From Symsagittifera roscoffensis (lineage: Eukaryota; Xenacoelomorpha; Acoela; Convolutidae): a DNA stretch of 64,000 nucleotides. The DNA is taken from positions 26,875,453-26,939,452 of the forward strand of contig NC_087066.1 of NCBI RefSeq assembly GCF_963678635.1, read 5' to 3'. Positions 11,090 to 20,974 of this stretch are shown here, piece after piece. A model generated the notes under the pieces. The model searched no databases. It was given only the letters and a program-made list of their open reading frames with translations, and was not told the DNA's origin. How positions within the stretch are numbered: position 1 is the first letter of the stretch; each line of letters opens with the position of its first letter. The translations under genes were made by a program, and so were the position numbers.

Positions 11090-12267
11090 TTGTATCAGGG
11101 CAAAGCCCTGAATGTTCCAACGGCCTTTGAAGGTTTATAGAGCAGTAATAACAAAAAAAATTAAATGAAATAAAATATGATGAAATTTTTTTTTTCTAAA
11201 ATTTGACACCTTTTATCAAAATTATCCCCCCACACGCAATATAAAGTACAAAAGAATAGATTTCGCTCCTTGTAACAAATCAATTATGGCAAACGAGCTT
11301 TGTTCAACCAATTTGGAACGATTTCTATGACGGATTAAATCTCCGCTTATGCGTTAAAAGCGCGATTTATATAGCGCGTTAATTGACCCAGATTGGTCAA
11401 AATGACCAATATGGCAATCTTCTAACCCTCATAACTTTACGAAAAATAATCACAGGTAGAATAACTTTTCAAATTTAAGCTCAAAACAACAAAACCTTTT
11501 GAATCATATAAAAAGTTCCGTGAAAAAAGGCTGGTTAAAAAGTCGAAATTTGTCTGAAGAAAACAAAAAAAAACACACCCCGAGCACAAACATTCCGTTA
11601 CTTTTGTATGGAAAGTCGGAACAATAAACATTTGGAACGATTTCTATGACGCATTAAATCTCCGCTTACGCGTTAATAGCGCGATTTATATAGCGCGTTA
11701 ATTGTCCCAGATTGATCAAAATGGCCAAAATGGCAATCTTTAAACCCTCATAACTTTACGAAAAATGATCACAGGTTGAATAACTTTTCAAATTTAAGCT
11801 CAAAACAACAAAATCTTTTGAATAATATTAAAAAAGTTCCGTGAAAAAAGGCTGGTTAAAAAGTCGAAATTTGTCTGAAGAAAACAAAAAAGTTCCACCC
11901 CGAGCACAAATATTCCATTACTTTCGTATGGAAAGATGGAACAATAAACATTTGGAACGATTTCTATGACGGACTAAATCTCCGCTTACGCGTTAATAGC
12001 GCGATTTATATAGCGCGTTAATTGTCCCAGATTGGTCAAAATGGCCAAAATGACAATCTTTAAACCCTCATAACTTTACGAAAAATGATCACAGGTGGAA
12101 TAACTTTTCAAATTTAAGCTCAAAACAACAATACCTTTTGAATGATATTTAAAAATTTGGTCAAAAATGGCTAGTTAAAAAGTCGAAACTTGTCTGAAGA
12201 AAACAAAAAAACCCACCCGAGCACAAATATTCCGTTACTTTCGTATGAAAAGTCGGAACAATAAACA
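11090..12267 (-). mobile_element. Helentron-like family 1 copy with tandemly repeated half
   Basis: A full-length reverse copy occupies 11090-11628, starting actgcttgtatcagggcaaa and ending ggaaagtcggaacaataa. Its distal ~319 bp, from atttggaacgatttctatga to the terminal gtcggaacaataaac, is then repeated twice more in tandem, starting near 11630 and 11950. The three halves carry the same internal landmarks: ttaatagcgcgatttatata, a cataactttacgaaaaat stretch, and ccgagcacaaatattccgtt. Confidence 0.8.
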
Positions 12268-12552
12268 TACCACCCTAAGCATAAATATTCTGAGTGTTTT
12301 TAGATGTCAGCACAGTAGAAAAGCGTGAAGCTAAATATGAGTTTTGGAATGATTGCAATTTTTGCCTGACATATATGTATATTGGAGTGCGAACAAGCCA
12401 ACATGCGTTTATTTCAGTCAAAAATGTGTCAAAAATTAATAAATCAGCCAGAAGAGACGTTATTTGAAAGAAACTTGTATGTTTTTCGAATCTTTTACGT
12501 AACTGTTACATGAATAAAGTTTGTCAAATGCCTATTTTTGAAATCAAAATTT
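12268..12552. other. Spacer, no gene seen
   Basis: Unique AT-rich sequence between two Helentron-like copies. No open frame or repeat was recognised. Confidence 0.35.
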
Positions 12553-13092
12553 AACAAGACTACTCGTATCAGGGCGAAGCCCTGAATGTTCCGACTGCCT
12601 TTTAAGGTTTTATGGAGCAGCAATGAAATTAAATGTAAGAAAAAATAAATGAAATAAAACAAAATAAAAAAAATTCTAAAATTCAATTTTTTTTTTGTGA
12701 AAATCATCCCCCTACACGCCATACAAAGCATAAAAGTCTAGATTTCGCTCCTTGTAACAAATCAATTATGGCAAATGAGCTTCTTTCAACCAATTTGGAA
12801 CGATTTCAAGACCAATTAACTCTCCGCTCACGCGTTAATAGCGCAAAATATATCGCGCGTTAATTTTCCCAAATTGGTCGAAATGGCAATCTTTAAACCC
12901 CCATAACTTTACAAAAAAAGATCACAGGTAAACTATCTTTTCAAATTTGAGCTCAAGACAACAATACTTTTCGAATGATATAAAAAAAATTCCGTCAAAA
13001 TTGGCTAGTTAAAAAGTCGAAATTTGTCTGAAGAAAAAAAACCCACCCCGAGCACAAATATTCCGTTACTTTCGTATCAAAAGTCGGAACAA
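12553..13092 (-). mobile_element. Helentron-like family 1, full-length copy
   Basis: A reverse-oriented copy. The hairpin end (cagggcgaagccctg) is at the left and a ttactttcgtatcaaaagtc end at the right. The internal region has the cgcgttaatagcgcaaaata and tatcgcgcgttaat inverted motif. No coding region of its own. Confidence 0.75.
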
Positions 13093-13523
13093 AATGATGT
13101 TACTTCTTAAGTTTCAGTGAAAAAAAAATAAAATTCAGAAGAAACATTTGGTGTTTAATTTAATAAAAGCTGCTAATTTAGGCAACCAGACAACAAAAAT
13201 GAAAATTATGCAAATTTTTAGATGTTGTACATATCTGAACTCAATAGGGATAGATTTCCTTCTCATTTTGATATAATTTCCTCCAAATTGATCCTAAAGC
13301 GCTTGCTTAATTTTTGATAAAATCCAGATGAATAAGAACCTTTTTTAAAGATTATCGTAGGCCAGGTCTTTTTACTATTTTGACTTTATTTTTTTCTGAT
13401 AAAAGTCAGCATTGTATTAGCGGTATCAGTGTTGCTTTTTGCGAAGCTAAGAACGATACCACGTTGCATTAATGTAGAGTAAACCTTGTAGCAGAGTGGA
13501 CTTTTTTCTGCATTTGCAACGGA

Positions 13524-13868
13524 CTATTCATAGATGCGCTCAATCGTCTCTTCGTTTTCTATGTCCGAAGATGTTTTTAAACTATCACGCAAGATCGCGT
13601 ATTTGAAATTGCGTATTTCAATAAAGCTCGCTGATCGTCGAATGCGTTTATCATCTTGAAACTCTTTCAATTTGTGATCTTTGTTCAAAAAATTTAAAAT
13701 AAATGTTTCTGTGTCGAAAGAAACTGATTTGAGTTTGTGGATATTAAGCTCTAAGTTTCCAAAGACACGATAAAAAAGGCGTATTAATTTGAGGAAAGAG
13801 CATTTTTTCTGACTTTCAATAAAAGTGACGGAAAATTTGTGCTCGGGTTGTTTTTTTTCTCCATACAA
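13524..13868 (-). CDS. Unrecognised 114-codon open frame, partly on a transposon end
   Basis: The first ~20 codons are translated from a Helentron-like terminus (13822 onward), so the real start, if any, is further in. The remainder is charged and lysine-rich, with the opening FLNKDHKLKEFQDDKRIRR and the end ENEETIERIYE. A decayed DNA copy of part of it lies at 14620-14750, with the shared landmarks cgcttatcatattgaaa and tttgagtttgttgatatta. The frame may therefore be a dispersed repeat and not a host gene. I do not recognise the family. Confidence 0.2.
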   Translation of the reverse strand: MYGEKKQPEHKFSVTFIESQKKCSFLKLIRLFYRVFGNLELNIHKLKSVSFDTETFILNFLNKDHKLKEFQDDKRIRRSASFIEIRNFKYAILRDSLKTSSDIENEETIERIYE

Positions 13869-14100
13869 ATTTCACAATTTTAACAAGCAAATTTTTACAG
13901 AACTTTTTCAAATAATTCAAAAAATTTTGTTGTTTTGAGCTCAATTATGATAAGATCTTTTACCTGTGATCATTTTTCATAAAGTTTTGGAGGTTTGAAA
14001 ATCGCCAATTTGACCAGATTGGGACAATTAAGGTGCGATATGTTTCGTGTTATTAACTTCGAGCGGTTTTTTAATCCGTCTTACAAATCACTCCAAGTTA
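13822..14100 (+). mobile_element. Helentron-like family 1, truncated forward copy
   Basis: It begins gtgacggaaaatttgtgctc and continues through taagatcttttacctgtgat, gattgggacaattaaggtgc and tgtttcgtgttattaac. It is lost near 14100; the hairpin end is missing. Confidence 0.6.
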
Positions 14101-14424
14101 ATTTCAGGTTTGCTGTCAGTTCGAGCATAATTTTCATTTTAAAAAATCTCGAGCTATTTCTTAAAATTTCTTCATTTTTAAAAACTCGAACACTACCCTA
14201 TGGACCCTGAAATGGAGTGAAACTCTCGAGGTTTTGCACTGATAGAAGCAGCACTTTTATAACTTGTACTTTCAAAGTATTTGAACTCATTAATTTATTT
14301 TAAAGGCATATTTCAATTGGAGCTGTTTCTACAATGGCTTTCAATTGATAAAATTGAAAAAAATTTCACAACAAAAAACTTTTTTCAACAGACGCCACTT
14401 TGTTTAGTACAAAAGATCAGAAAG

Positions 14425-14500
14425 TACTAGAGAAGTGGTTACGTCTCCGCTTCTGAATTGTAATGTCGGCTGTTCGATGCGCGTCTTCATCCGTGCTTGT
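14425..14500 (+). repeat. tRNA-like sequence, possible SINE head
   Basis: An A-box-like stretch (gaagtggttacgtctccg) is followed ~30 bp later by a B-box-like gctgttcgatgcgc. This spacing is typical of tRNA-derived internal promoters. The acceptor stem does not pair convincingly, so I see a tRNA-derived relic and not a tRNA gene. Confidence 0.3.
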
Positions 14501-14943
14501 TGCCTCAGGGTGAGGCAGCCTTACCTAACCCAGAAAGGTAGCCAAAAATTTAGCATGTAGTTCTTAACCGGGGTAACAACAGCGGTTCTCCGTGAAATAA
14601 ATTGTATTTTGGTCCTCGAAAACGCTTATCATATTGAAACAATCAATTTCAGTTTGTAATCCTGGTTCACATAAAAATTAAAATAGTTATTTGAGTTTGT
14701 TGATATTATACGTTAAATTTGGTCCTTTCACTCGTCTTTTGGTCGTACGTTAATCCTTTCACTTGTGGTTATATCATCCTAACCTAATTTCGTCGAACAT
14801 TATTACTTAAAAAATCTGAATTTGTCTAGACAATTATTCAAAAATATTCCTCACTTTCTTCAAAAGCCGGAGCAAAAACAGAAACGGATAATCAAAGTAT
14901 TCTCAGACCAGCTGGCAGCATTTTACAGATCTTTTGTAACTCA

Positions 14944-15472
14944 AACAAGACTGCTCGTATCAGGGCAAAGCCCTGAATGTTCCGACTGTCTTTTAAGGTT
15001 TATGGAGCTGTAATAACATTAAAAAATTAAATGTATTAAGACAAAATGAATTTTTTTTTCTAAAATTTGAAATTTTTTTTGAAAACCATCTCCTCACACG
15101 TCATATAAAGTACAAAAGGATAGATTTTGCCCCTTGTAACAAATCCTTTATGGCAAATAAGCTTCTTTCAACCAATTAGGAACGATTTCTTAGAAGGATT
15201 AACTCTCCGCTTACGCGTTAAAAGCGCGAAATATATCGCGCGTTAATTGTCCCAAATAGCCCAAAATGGCAATCTTTAAAACCCTGTAACTTTCCGAAAA
15301 TTGATCAGAGGTTAAAAATCTTTTCAAATTTGAGCTCTGAAAAAGAATGCCTTTCGAATGATATAAAAAAATTGGCTTGTTAAAAAGTCAAAATTTGTCT
15401 GAAGAAAAAAAAAACCATCCCGAGCACACATATTCCGTTACTTTCGTATCGAAAGTCGGTACAATAAGCGAA
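14944..15472 (-). mobile_element. Helentron-like family 1, full-length copy
   Basis: It starts caagactgctcgtatcaggg with the hairpin cagggcaaagccctg, and ends ttactttcgtatcgaaagtc plus ggtacaa. The internal ttacgcgttaaaagcgcgaa and tatatcgcgcgttaattg inverted motif is intact. Confidence 0.75.
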
Positions 15473-17508
15473 ACAATTAATATTTGGCTGGCACGAAATT
15501 TTCCAGCCGGCTAAGCATATATTGGTATAAATTTTTCATCAAAAATCTAAGTTCAATTCAAGTTAGCATGATATAAAACAAAGGATTCACTTTTAACAAA
15601 CGGCTCTCAATCGCCTGTTTCAATGCCGTTACGAAAACCAGCTGCTACGAAACGAGGAATGTTTTCAACTTATTGTTGTTTTTTTTTAATTTTTAGTGTT
15701 TTTAGTTTTTAATTTATCGCCCGTTTTCTATGCAATTGGAACCAGTTCTAAACTAGTATTTATAAACCAATTAAATTATTGATGAATTATCATTATAACA
15801 TATTTGTAACTAACCAATCATATTCCATCTCTAACATTAGTACTTATTTGTAAGTCTTGAAACTACTTGTAGTTTCAGCACCAGAACAATTTGAATAAAA
15901 CTTTGAATACAGTTGTTCTCCTTCTGGATAAACTCTAAGAACTAACTCGCATAATTCAGTATACACTAGATCTATTGAGACTAGGAGATATAAGAGTAAG
16001 ATTAGTATCGGTATTAGACTAAGAAGTTGCACGAATCTATCCGGCCGAAAATAAGATAGCGTGACGAGCAGACGGTATACCTTATCTGAAATTACTCAGC
16101 GAGTATAGCCAATAGGTCATAACTCACAATAAAAATAATCAAACAGTGTTCTATCAAGTATTTTAGTAACATACTCTTTTCCTTATTTTATGGCTTTTCC
16201 TTTAACTTATGCTCAACAAAATTTTACAAAAGTAGAAAACTTAAGTTCAATTGTTACTTTATTTGAAAGCATTGATGACAAATAGAACAAATCGAGTTCC
16301 TCTTCCTTTTATTTTTTCTGCTAGGTTTTTGTATTGACAATTTTTTGGGCTATGTCTATTGGTAATTTTTCATCTCTCCATATCGACTTCTCTTTATTCA
16401 AACTGGCAGATGTGAAACCATGTTTTTTGTCTGCTCCATTTTTTCCGTGATATCAAAACCGAGTTATACAGTGCGTGCATTTTTTTAACCTGGTTCAACA
16501 AGCGTCTTTTATTCGATTATTTTTTGGAATATTTTTTGAATTTTATATTACTGTGTTTCACCTTAGGTAAAAACGGAATCTTCAGAGTTTTCAAAAAAAC
16601 CAAATATTTCTTATCGAGTCGCTGTTTGTCTGAGGTGAAGCTTGCTTATAAAATTTTTATACTTTTTTGTAACGGATTGTCTACTTACCAAATTTTTCAA
16701 AATCTTAACTTTCAAAAAGAAATGCAAGATAATAATGGACTGGTCAAAACAAAGCATTTCTACTTGATTTAGCCTCTAACTAGCACTTTCCTCTAATTTT
16801 TTGCCGTTTTCTGCACTTAAATTTCATAAAAAAAGATGCCAAAAAGATTTTTTTTATTGTTTATCCCGCAATTTTTGCAATTTCTATCTTGTTTTAAAAC
16901 TCGAACAATTGTTTTCTGCGTTTTTAAGTAAAATCAATCGAATAAAAAATAAAAAATTCCATTAACATTCATTATTTAAGGTGGGTATAACCGAAAAACC
17001 CCACACTTGACCTCATAGGCTCGCAGATGAGACTTGACAATCATAAGCAATGACTGAAGTGAAAGAAATTTTTCAAGTCCAGTAGCTTGATTCTTTCCTA
17101 AAAGATATATTGACTGATTACAAACTGATTTTTATCACCCAAAAATCAAAATGGATTCGTTTGAGCCGTTCACTAGCTCTTCCTTATATTTCATGATGAA
17201 AAACTATTGAACAGCAATAGGCGATCAGCTTCCTTTCGATCCGTCTAGAAAAACATGTAGTTCCCGATATATTTTCTGGGGGAGGGGTCGATTATCTCTA
17301 AACCCTCTCCTAGTCCTACTAGAACATTTTATATTAAAACTTATAAAATTTAACACAAAATAACCCTTTTTAGCTGTTTTCCGCCAAAATATGTTCAAAA
17401 TTATTGGTTTTTTCATCTTGCAAGTTTCATTGCACTTCGAATGGAGGAGAGCTCAAAGAGGGCCGATGTTCACTTTTAATTTCGGATATTTCTAACATTT
17501 TTTAGATC
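15473..17508. other. Non-coding stretch upstream of the lectin-like gene
   Basis: No supported gene. A block at about 15760-16090 differs from its surroundings in base composition; read on the - strand it has a weakly hydrophobic 62-codon frame. It could be a solo LTR or another insertion, but I found no matching partner in the window. 16100-17508 shows only AT-rich sequence. Any promoter for the gene starting at 17509 should lie at its right end; a tataaaa-like stretch occurs near 17340. Confidence 0.35.
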
Positions 17509-17708
17509 ATGGCTATTATGAGTCATTGCCTCTGCATAGTAGCAGCTGTTCTGTCCTCTCTCAGAGTCACCGAGGGAAATTTTGGTTGTTCGGACAACTC
17601 TTGGCACGAAGTAACGAAGGGATCCGATAAATCAGAAAATTTGGGGTGCTTTAAGCTCACAAAAGGCAAATTCCATTGCATTAAGGAAGCACAAACGGCA
17701 TGCTCTGA
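17509..17708 (+). CDS. C-type lectin-like protein, exon 1 (signal peptide and N-terminal half-domain)
   Basis: Starts ATG at 17509 with a typical signal peptide (residues 1-23, hydrophobic CLCIVAAVLSSL core). A long-form C-type lectin-like beginning follows: Cys-x3-Ser-Trp, a second Cys in LGCFKL, then KEAQTACSE, the first-helix motif holding canonical cysteine 1. The exon ends at a strong GTAAGTAT donor after GA (phase 2). The matching A starts exon 2 at 31194, giving GAA followed by GKNAHIYDRGSNEMKFL, exactly the continuation expected in this fold. The product should be secreted. The ligand is unknown. The alternative, that exon 1 splices to an unseen nearer exon, is less economical. Confidence 0.75.
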
Positions 17709-18817
17709 GTAAGTATCTAAACTTTATTACGAATTATTGTTTCTTCGGGGTTTTCTCCGCTATTGTTTTCAGTTTAAGTATATTCAGTTTAACTGACCAG
17801 CTTAACTCCCCCTGAAACAATTCAGGAAGCAAATGTTTCACTTGGTTCAGTAGCGGATTTAGGGGGAGGGGACGCGGTGTTTTTTTTGGGGACACGATTT
17901 GGGGAAGGGGGGTTTAGTTATTGGACTTTTTGCCGACCCAGAAGGTCCTCCTTTGTACTATTTTGAGATATCCAATTTTGGCTGATGGACACTAAACTTT
18001 TCTCATCGGAAACATGGATTTTGCATGTTGATCTATCGTTGAATATTCCGCCTGAAATTTAAAGGGGGTCGCTCACTTGGTTTTGCTTTGAAATTAATGT
18101 TTCCGCAACTTCGCAGAGCTTTGTGTAGCTAGGTCAAATTTCACTGATAATTGCAACGAAGAACCTATCTGTTTGGGGAAATAAAACTATGTCTGTTTCT
18201 TATCTCAAGGAAAAGTTTAGATGAGAGGAAACGATTTTGAATAACCCGCTTTGAGTTCCACGAACCATGCTCATTTTCCAGAATCTAGCCGTGTGTCATA
18301 TGTGGGGTCGTAAAATGCAAAAACTTGAATTTCAAAAAATGGATATAATTTAGCGAAGTCTTAACGTAAAGAAGCGCATCATTCATGGGGTGAGACAGTG
18401 ATTTAGCGTTTTGAGGGAAATTCTTTTTTGTTGAAGCTTATTTTGCTTGGTCAGCAAAAACAGCTTTAAGCTTCAAAAATGAAGTGGTTTATACATGCGA
18501 ATCATTTCATCAAACACTATTTTCTATCAAATACTATTCGGGGAGTTCTTACCGCTGTCGCAAAAATTACGCCCGTTCCAGAAATTTTGTGTTCAGTCAA
18601 GAAAACTGTGCTGTTTTTCGGTGGTGGCATAAGAGTAAAGTTGCAGTATTCGAGCAATTCGTTTGCTATCTCTGAACATTGGGTCGAGGTGACACCGTCG
18701 CTTTCTAACTCTCACTGGTCACGCCATCTCTTCGTCAGAAGCGAGAAACGCACAAATGTATATTGGAAAATCTATACAGTTTAAAGAAACTTATTTTAAA
18801 GAGACGAAAAAAAACAA
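17709..18817 (+). other. Start of the 13.5 kb intron of the lectin-like gene
   Basis: Mostly unique sequence. At 18577-18675 a short frame reads NFVFSQENCAVF...FVCYL-stop, which resembles the C-terminal end of a C-type lectin domain but lacks the expected intervening cysteine. It might be a decayed paralogous exon. No other coding evidence. Confidence 0.4.
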
Positions 18818-19334
18818 GACAAGACTGCTCGTATCAGAGCGAAGCCCTGAGTGTTCCGACTGCCTTTTAAGGTCTATGGAGCAGCAGTAACAAAAAATAA
18901 ATTTAATAAAACAAAAAGAAAAAATTATAATTTGAGATTTTTTCTAAAAAATCATCCCCCCACACGCCATATAAACTACAACCGGATAAATTTCTTTCCT
19001 TGTAGCAAATCAATTATGGCAAATGCAAATAAGCTTCTTTCAACTAATTTGGAACGATTTCTAAGATGGATTAATACTCCGCCTACGCGTTAATACCACA
19101 AAATACCGCGCGATAATTGTCCCAAATTGATCAAAATATCAATCTTTAAACCATAAGTTTACGAAAAATGATCACAGGTAAAATATCTTTTCAAATTTAA
19201 GCTCAGGACAACAATACCTTTTGAATGACAAAGAAAAATTTTGTTAAAAATGGCTAGTTAAAAAGTCGAAAATTGTCTGAAAAAAAACACCCGAGCACAA
19301 ATATTCGGTTACTTTCGCAAGGAAAGTCGGAACA
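18818..19334 (-). mobile_element. Helentron-like family 1, full-length intronic copy
   Basis: The left hairpin end reads cagagcgaagccctg (one mismatch in the stem) and the right end ttactttcgcaaggaaagtc plus ggaacaa. It is antisense to the lectin-like gene. The core inverted motif is more diverged than in neighbouring copies (ttaataccacaaaataccgc), so it is an older copy. Confidence 0.75.
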
Positions 19335-19414
19335 ATAAAACGAGACTTACAATCAAAGATATTGTGAGCTTTGAAGTGAAGTGAATCAAAGTGACTCATT
19401 TGAGAATCAATAAC

Positions 19415-19963
19415 GACAAGACTGCTCGTATCAGGGCGAAGCCCTGAATGTTCCAACTACCTTTTAAGGTTTATGGAGCAGCAGTAAAAACATAAAAAAA
19501 TTAAATGAAATAAAATAAAATGAAAATTTTTTTTTATAAAATTTGAAATTTTTAAATGAAAATCATCCCCCACACGCCATTTAAAGTACAAAAAGAGAGA
19601 TTTCGTTCCTTGTAACAAATCAATTATAGCAAATAAGCTTCGTTCAACTAATTTGGAACGATTTATAATACGGATTATATCTCCGCTTACGCGTTAATAG
19701 CGCGAATTATATCGCGCGTTAATTGTCCCAAATTGGTCAAAATGGCCAAAATGGCAATCTTTACACCCTCATAACTTTACGAAAAATGATCACAGGTGAA
19801 ATATCTTTTGAAATTTAGGCTCAGAACAACAATACCTTTTGAATGATATAAAAAAATTCCGTCAAAAATGGCTAGTTAAAAAGTTGAAATTTGTCTGAAG
19901 AAACAAAAAAACCCACCCCGAGCACAAATATTCCGTTACTTTCGTATCGAAAGTCGGAACAAT
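19415..19963 (-). mobile_element. Helentron-like family 1, full-length intronic copy
   Basis: A second copy only 80 bp from the previous one, in the same orientation and better preserved: caagactgctcgtatcaggg, cgaagccctg, internal ttaatagcgcgaattatatc, and right end ttactttcgtatcgaaagtc plus ggaacaa. The open frame at 19244-19456 (-) is only the joint between the two copies. Confidence 0.8.
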
Positions 19964-20254
19964 AAAATCAATTCATTAGCTGTCAAGTCAGCGTATATTG
20001 CTGTAAGTCATAAGAACAATGAATTCAGATGCTACTGTGAAGATCATTACGAAGCCAAACTGTGCACTGGATATTTTGACGAAATTTTGTGTCTGTATCT
20101 TCCTGGATTCCTTAGGCACGTCTTTATACTTTTTAAAATTTTGTCGAAACGGTCAAAGAAAATGAAAGAACAGAAGAAGAACAAAGGGAGCGTCCTTGTT
20201 GCGGAATCCGCTAACAAGGCAGAAAATGCACAGTTTGGCCTTGTAGTGATTTAA
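19964..20254 (+). CDS. Open frame with EGF-like half motif and hydrophobic segment; possible terminal exon or repeat
   Basis: An open frame without its own clear start runs from the transposon edge to TAA at 20252-20254. It encodes NNEFRCYCEDHYEAKLC, the Cys-x-Cys-x(8)-Cys pattern of the second half of an EGF-like module. A hydrophobic stretch follows (ILCLYLPGFLRHVFILFKIL) and then a lysine-rich tail (KRSKKMKEQKKNKG). That order would suit the end of a type I membrane protein. A diverged copy of the same DNA lies at 46905-47110, also next to a Helentron-like element, so a mobile or captured sequence is equally possible. I see no strong splice acceptor. Confidence 0.35.
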   Translation, partial: KINSLAVKSAYIAVSHKNNEFRCYCEDHYEAKLCTGYFDEILCLYLPGFLRHVFILFKILSKRSKKMKEQKKNKGSVLVAESANKAENAQFGLVVI

Positions 20255-20449
20255 AAAACGCTTGCTTGCTCAAGTTTAAAAACATTGATTAGAATTTTAC
20301 AACAAAAAGAGCAATGTTAATCCAATAAATTTTGAAGCTTATTTTTTTTCAGCAAAATGAGCAGGCATGTGCAGTCTCTGACAAGAGGGTCTTTGGGCTC
20401 GAGCATGCGTGAAATATTTTAAGTCTAGAGAGCCCTCTAAAGTTTTTCG

Positions 20450-20932
20450 ATGCTCGATTGCGTTTGGGTTGGTTTTTCTCCAGTTAATTTTTGACCTTTA
20501 CCTAGCATGTTTTTGATGATTTATTCTTAATAAACCTGAGTTCAAAATATTGTTGTCCTGAGCTCAAATTGCATAAAATATTCATTTGTAATTTTTTCGT
20601 ATATTTCATGGGTTTATAGCACTCCAATTCGGCCAGTTTGGGATAATTACCGCTCAATAAACTTCTTGATTTTAACGAGTAAGCTGAGTTTATTCCGTCT
20701 CTGAAATCTTTTCAAACGCTATGTAGTCTACTTAGAATTTTTATATGTGTAGTCTTTTTGTACAATACATAGTGTGTCGGGACATGATTTTCAAAGTTTC
20801 AAACACAGAAAGATTTTTTAAAAAGTATTCGTCACTTCTCAGTGCGACTACTGCTCCAATGACACTCCATGGATTTTAAAAGGCGGTCAAAACCTCCAGG
20901 GCTCCATTTTGATTTAGTAGTCCTGTTGGCTT
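20450..20932 (+). mobile_element. Helentron-like family 1, diverged forward copy
   Basis: Landmarks are in the right order but mutated: tgtcctgagctcaaattgca, ttcatgggtttatagcac, ttttaacgagtaagctgagt, actgctccaatgacactcca and tttagtagtcctgtt. The terminal hairpin is reduced to cagggctcc. It is an old copy. Confidence 0.5.
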
Positions 20933-20974
20933 TCATTACGTGGCCAAACCGTGTACTCGGTTCGCCCCCTCCCT

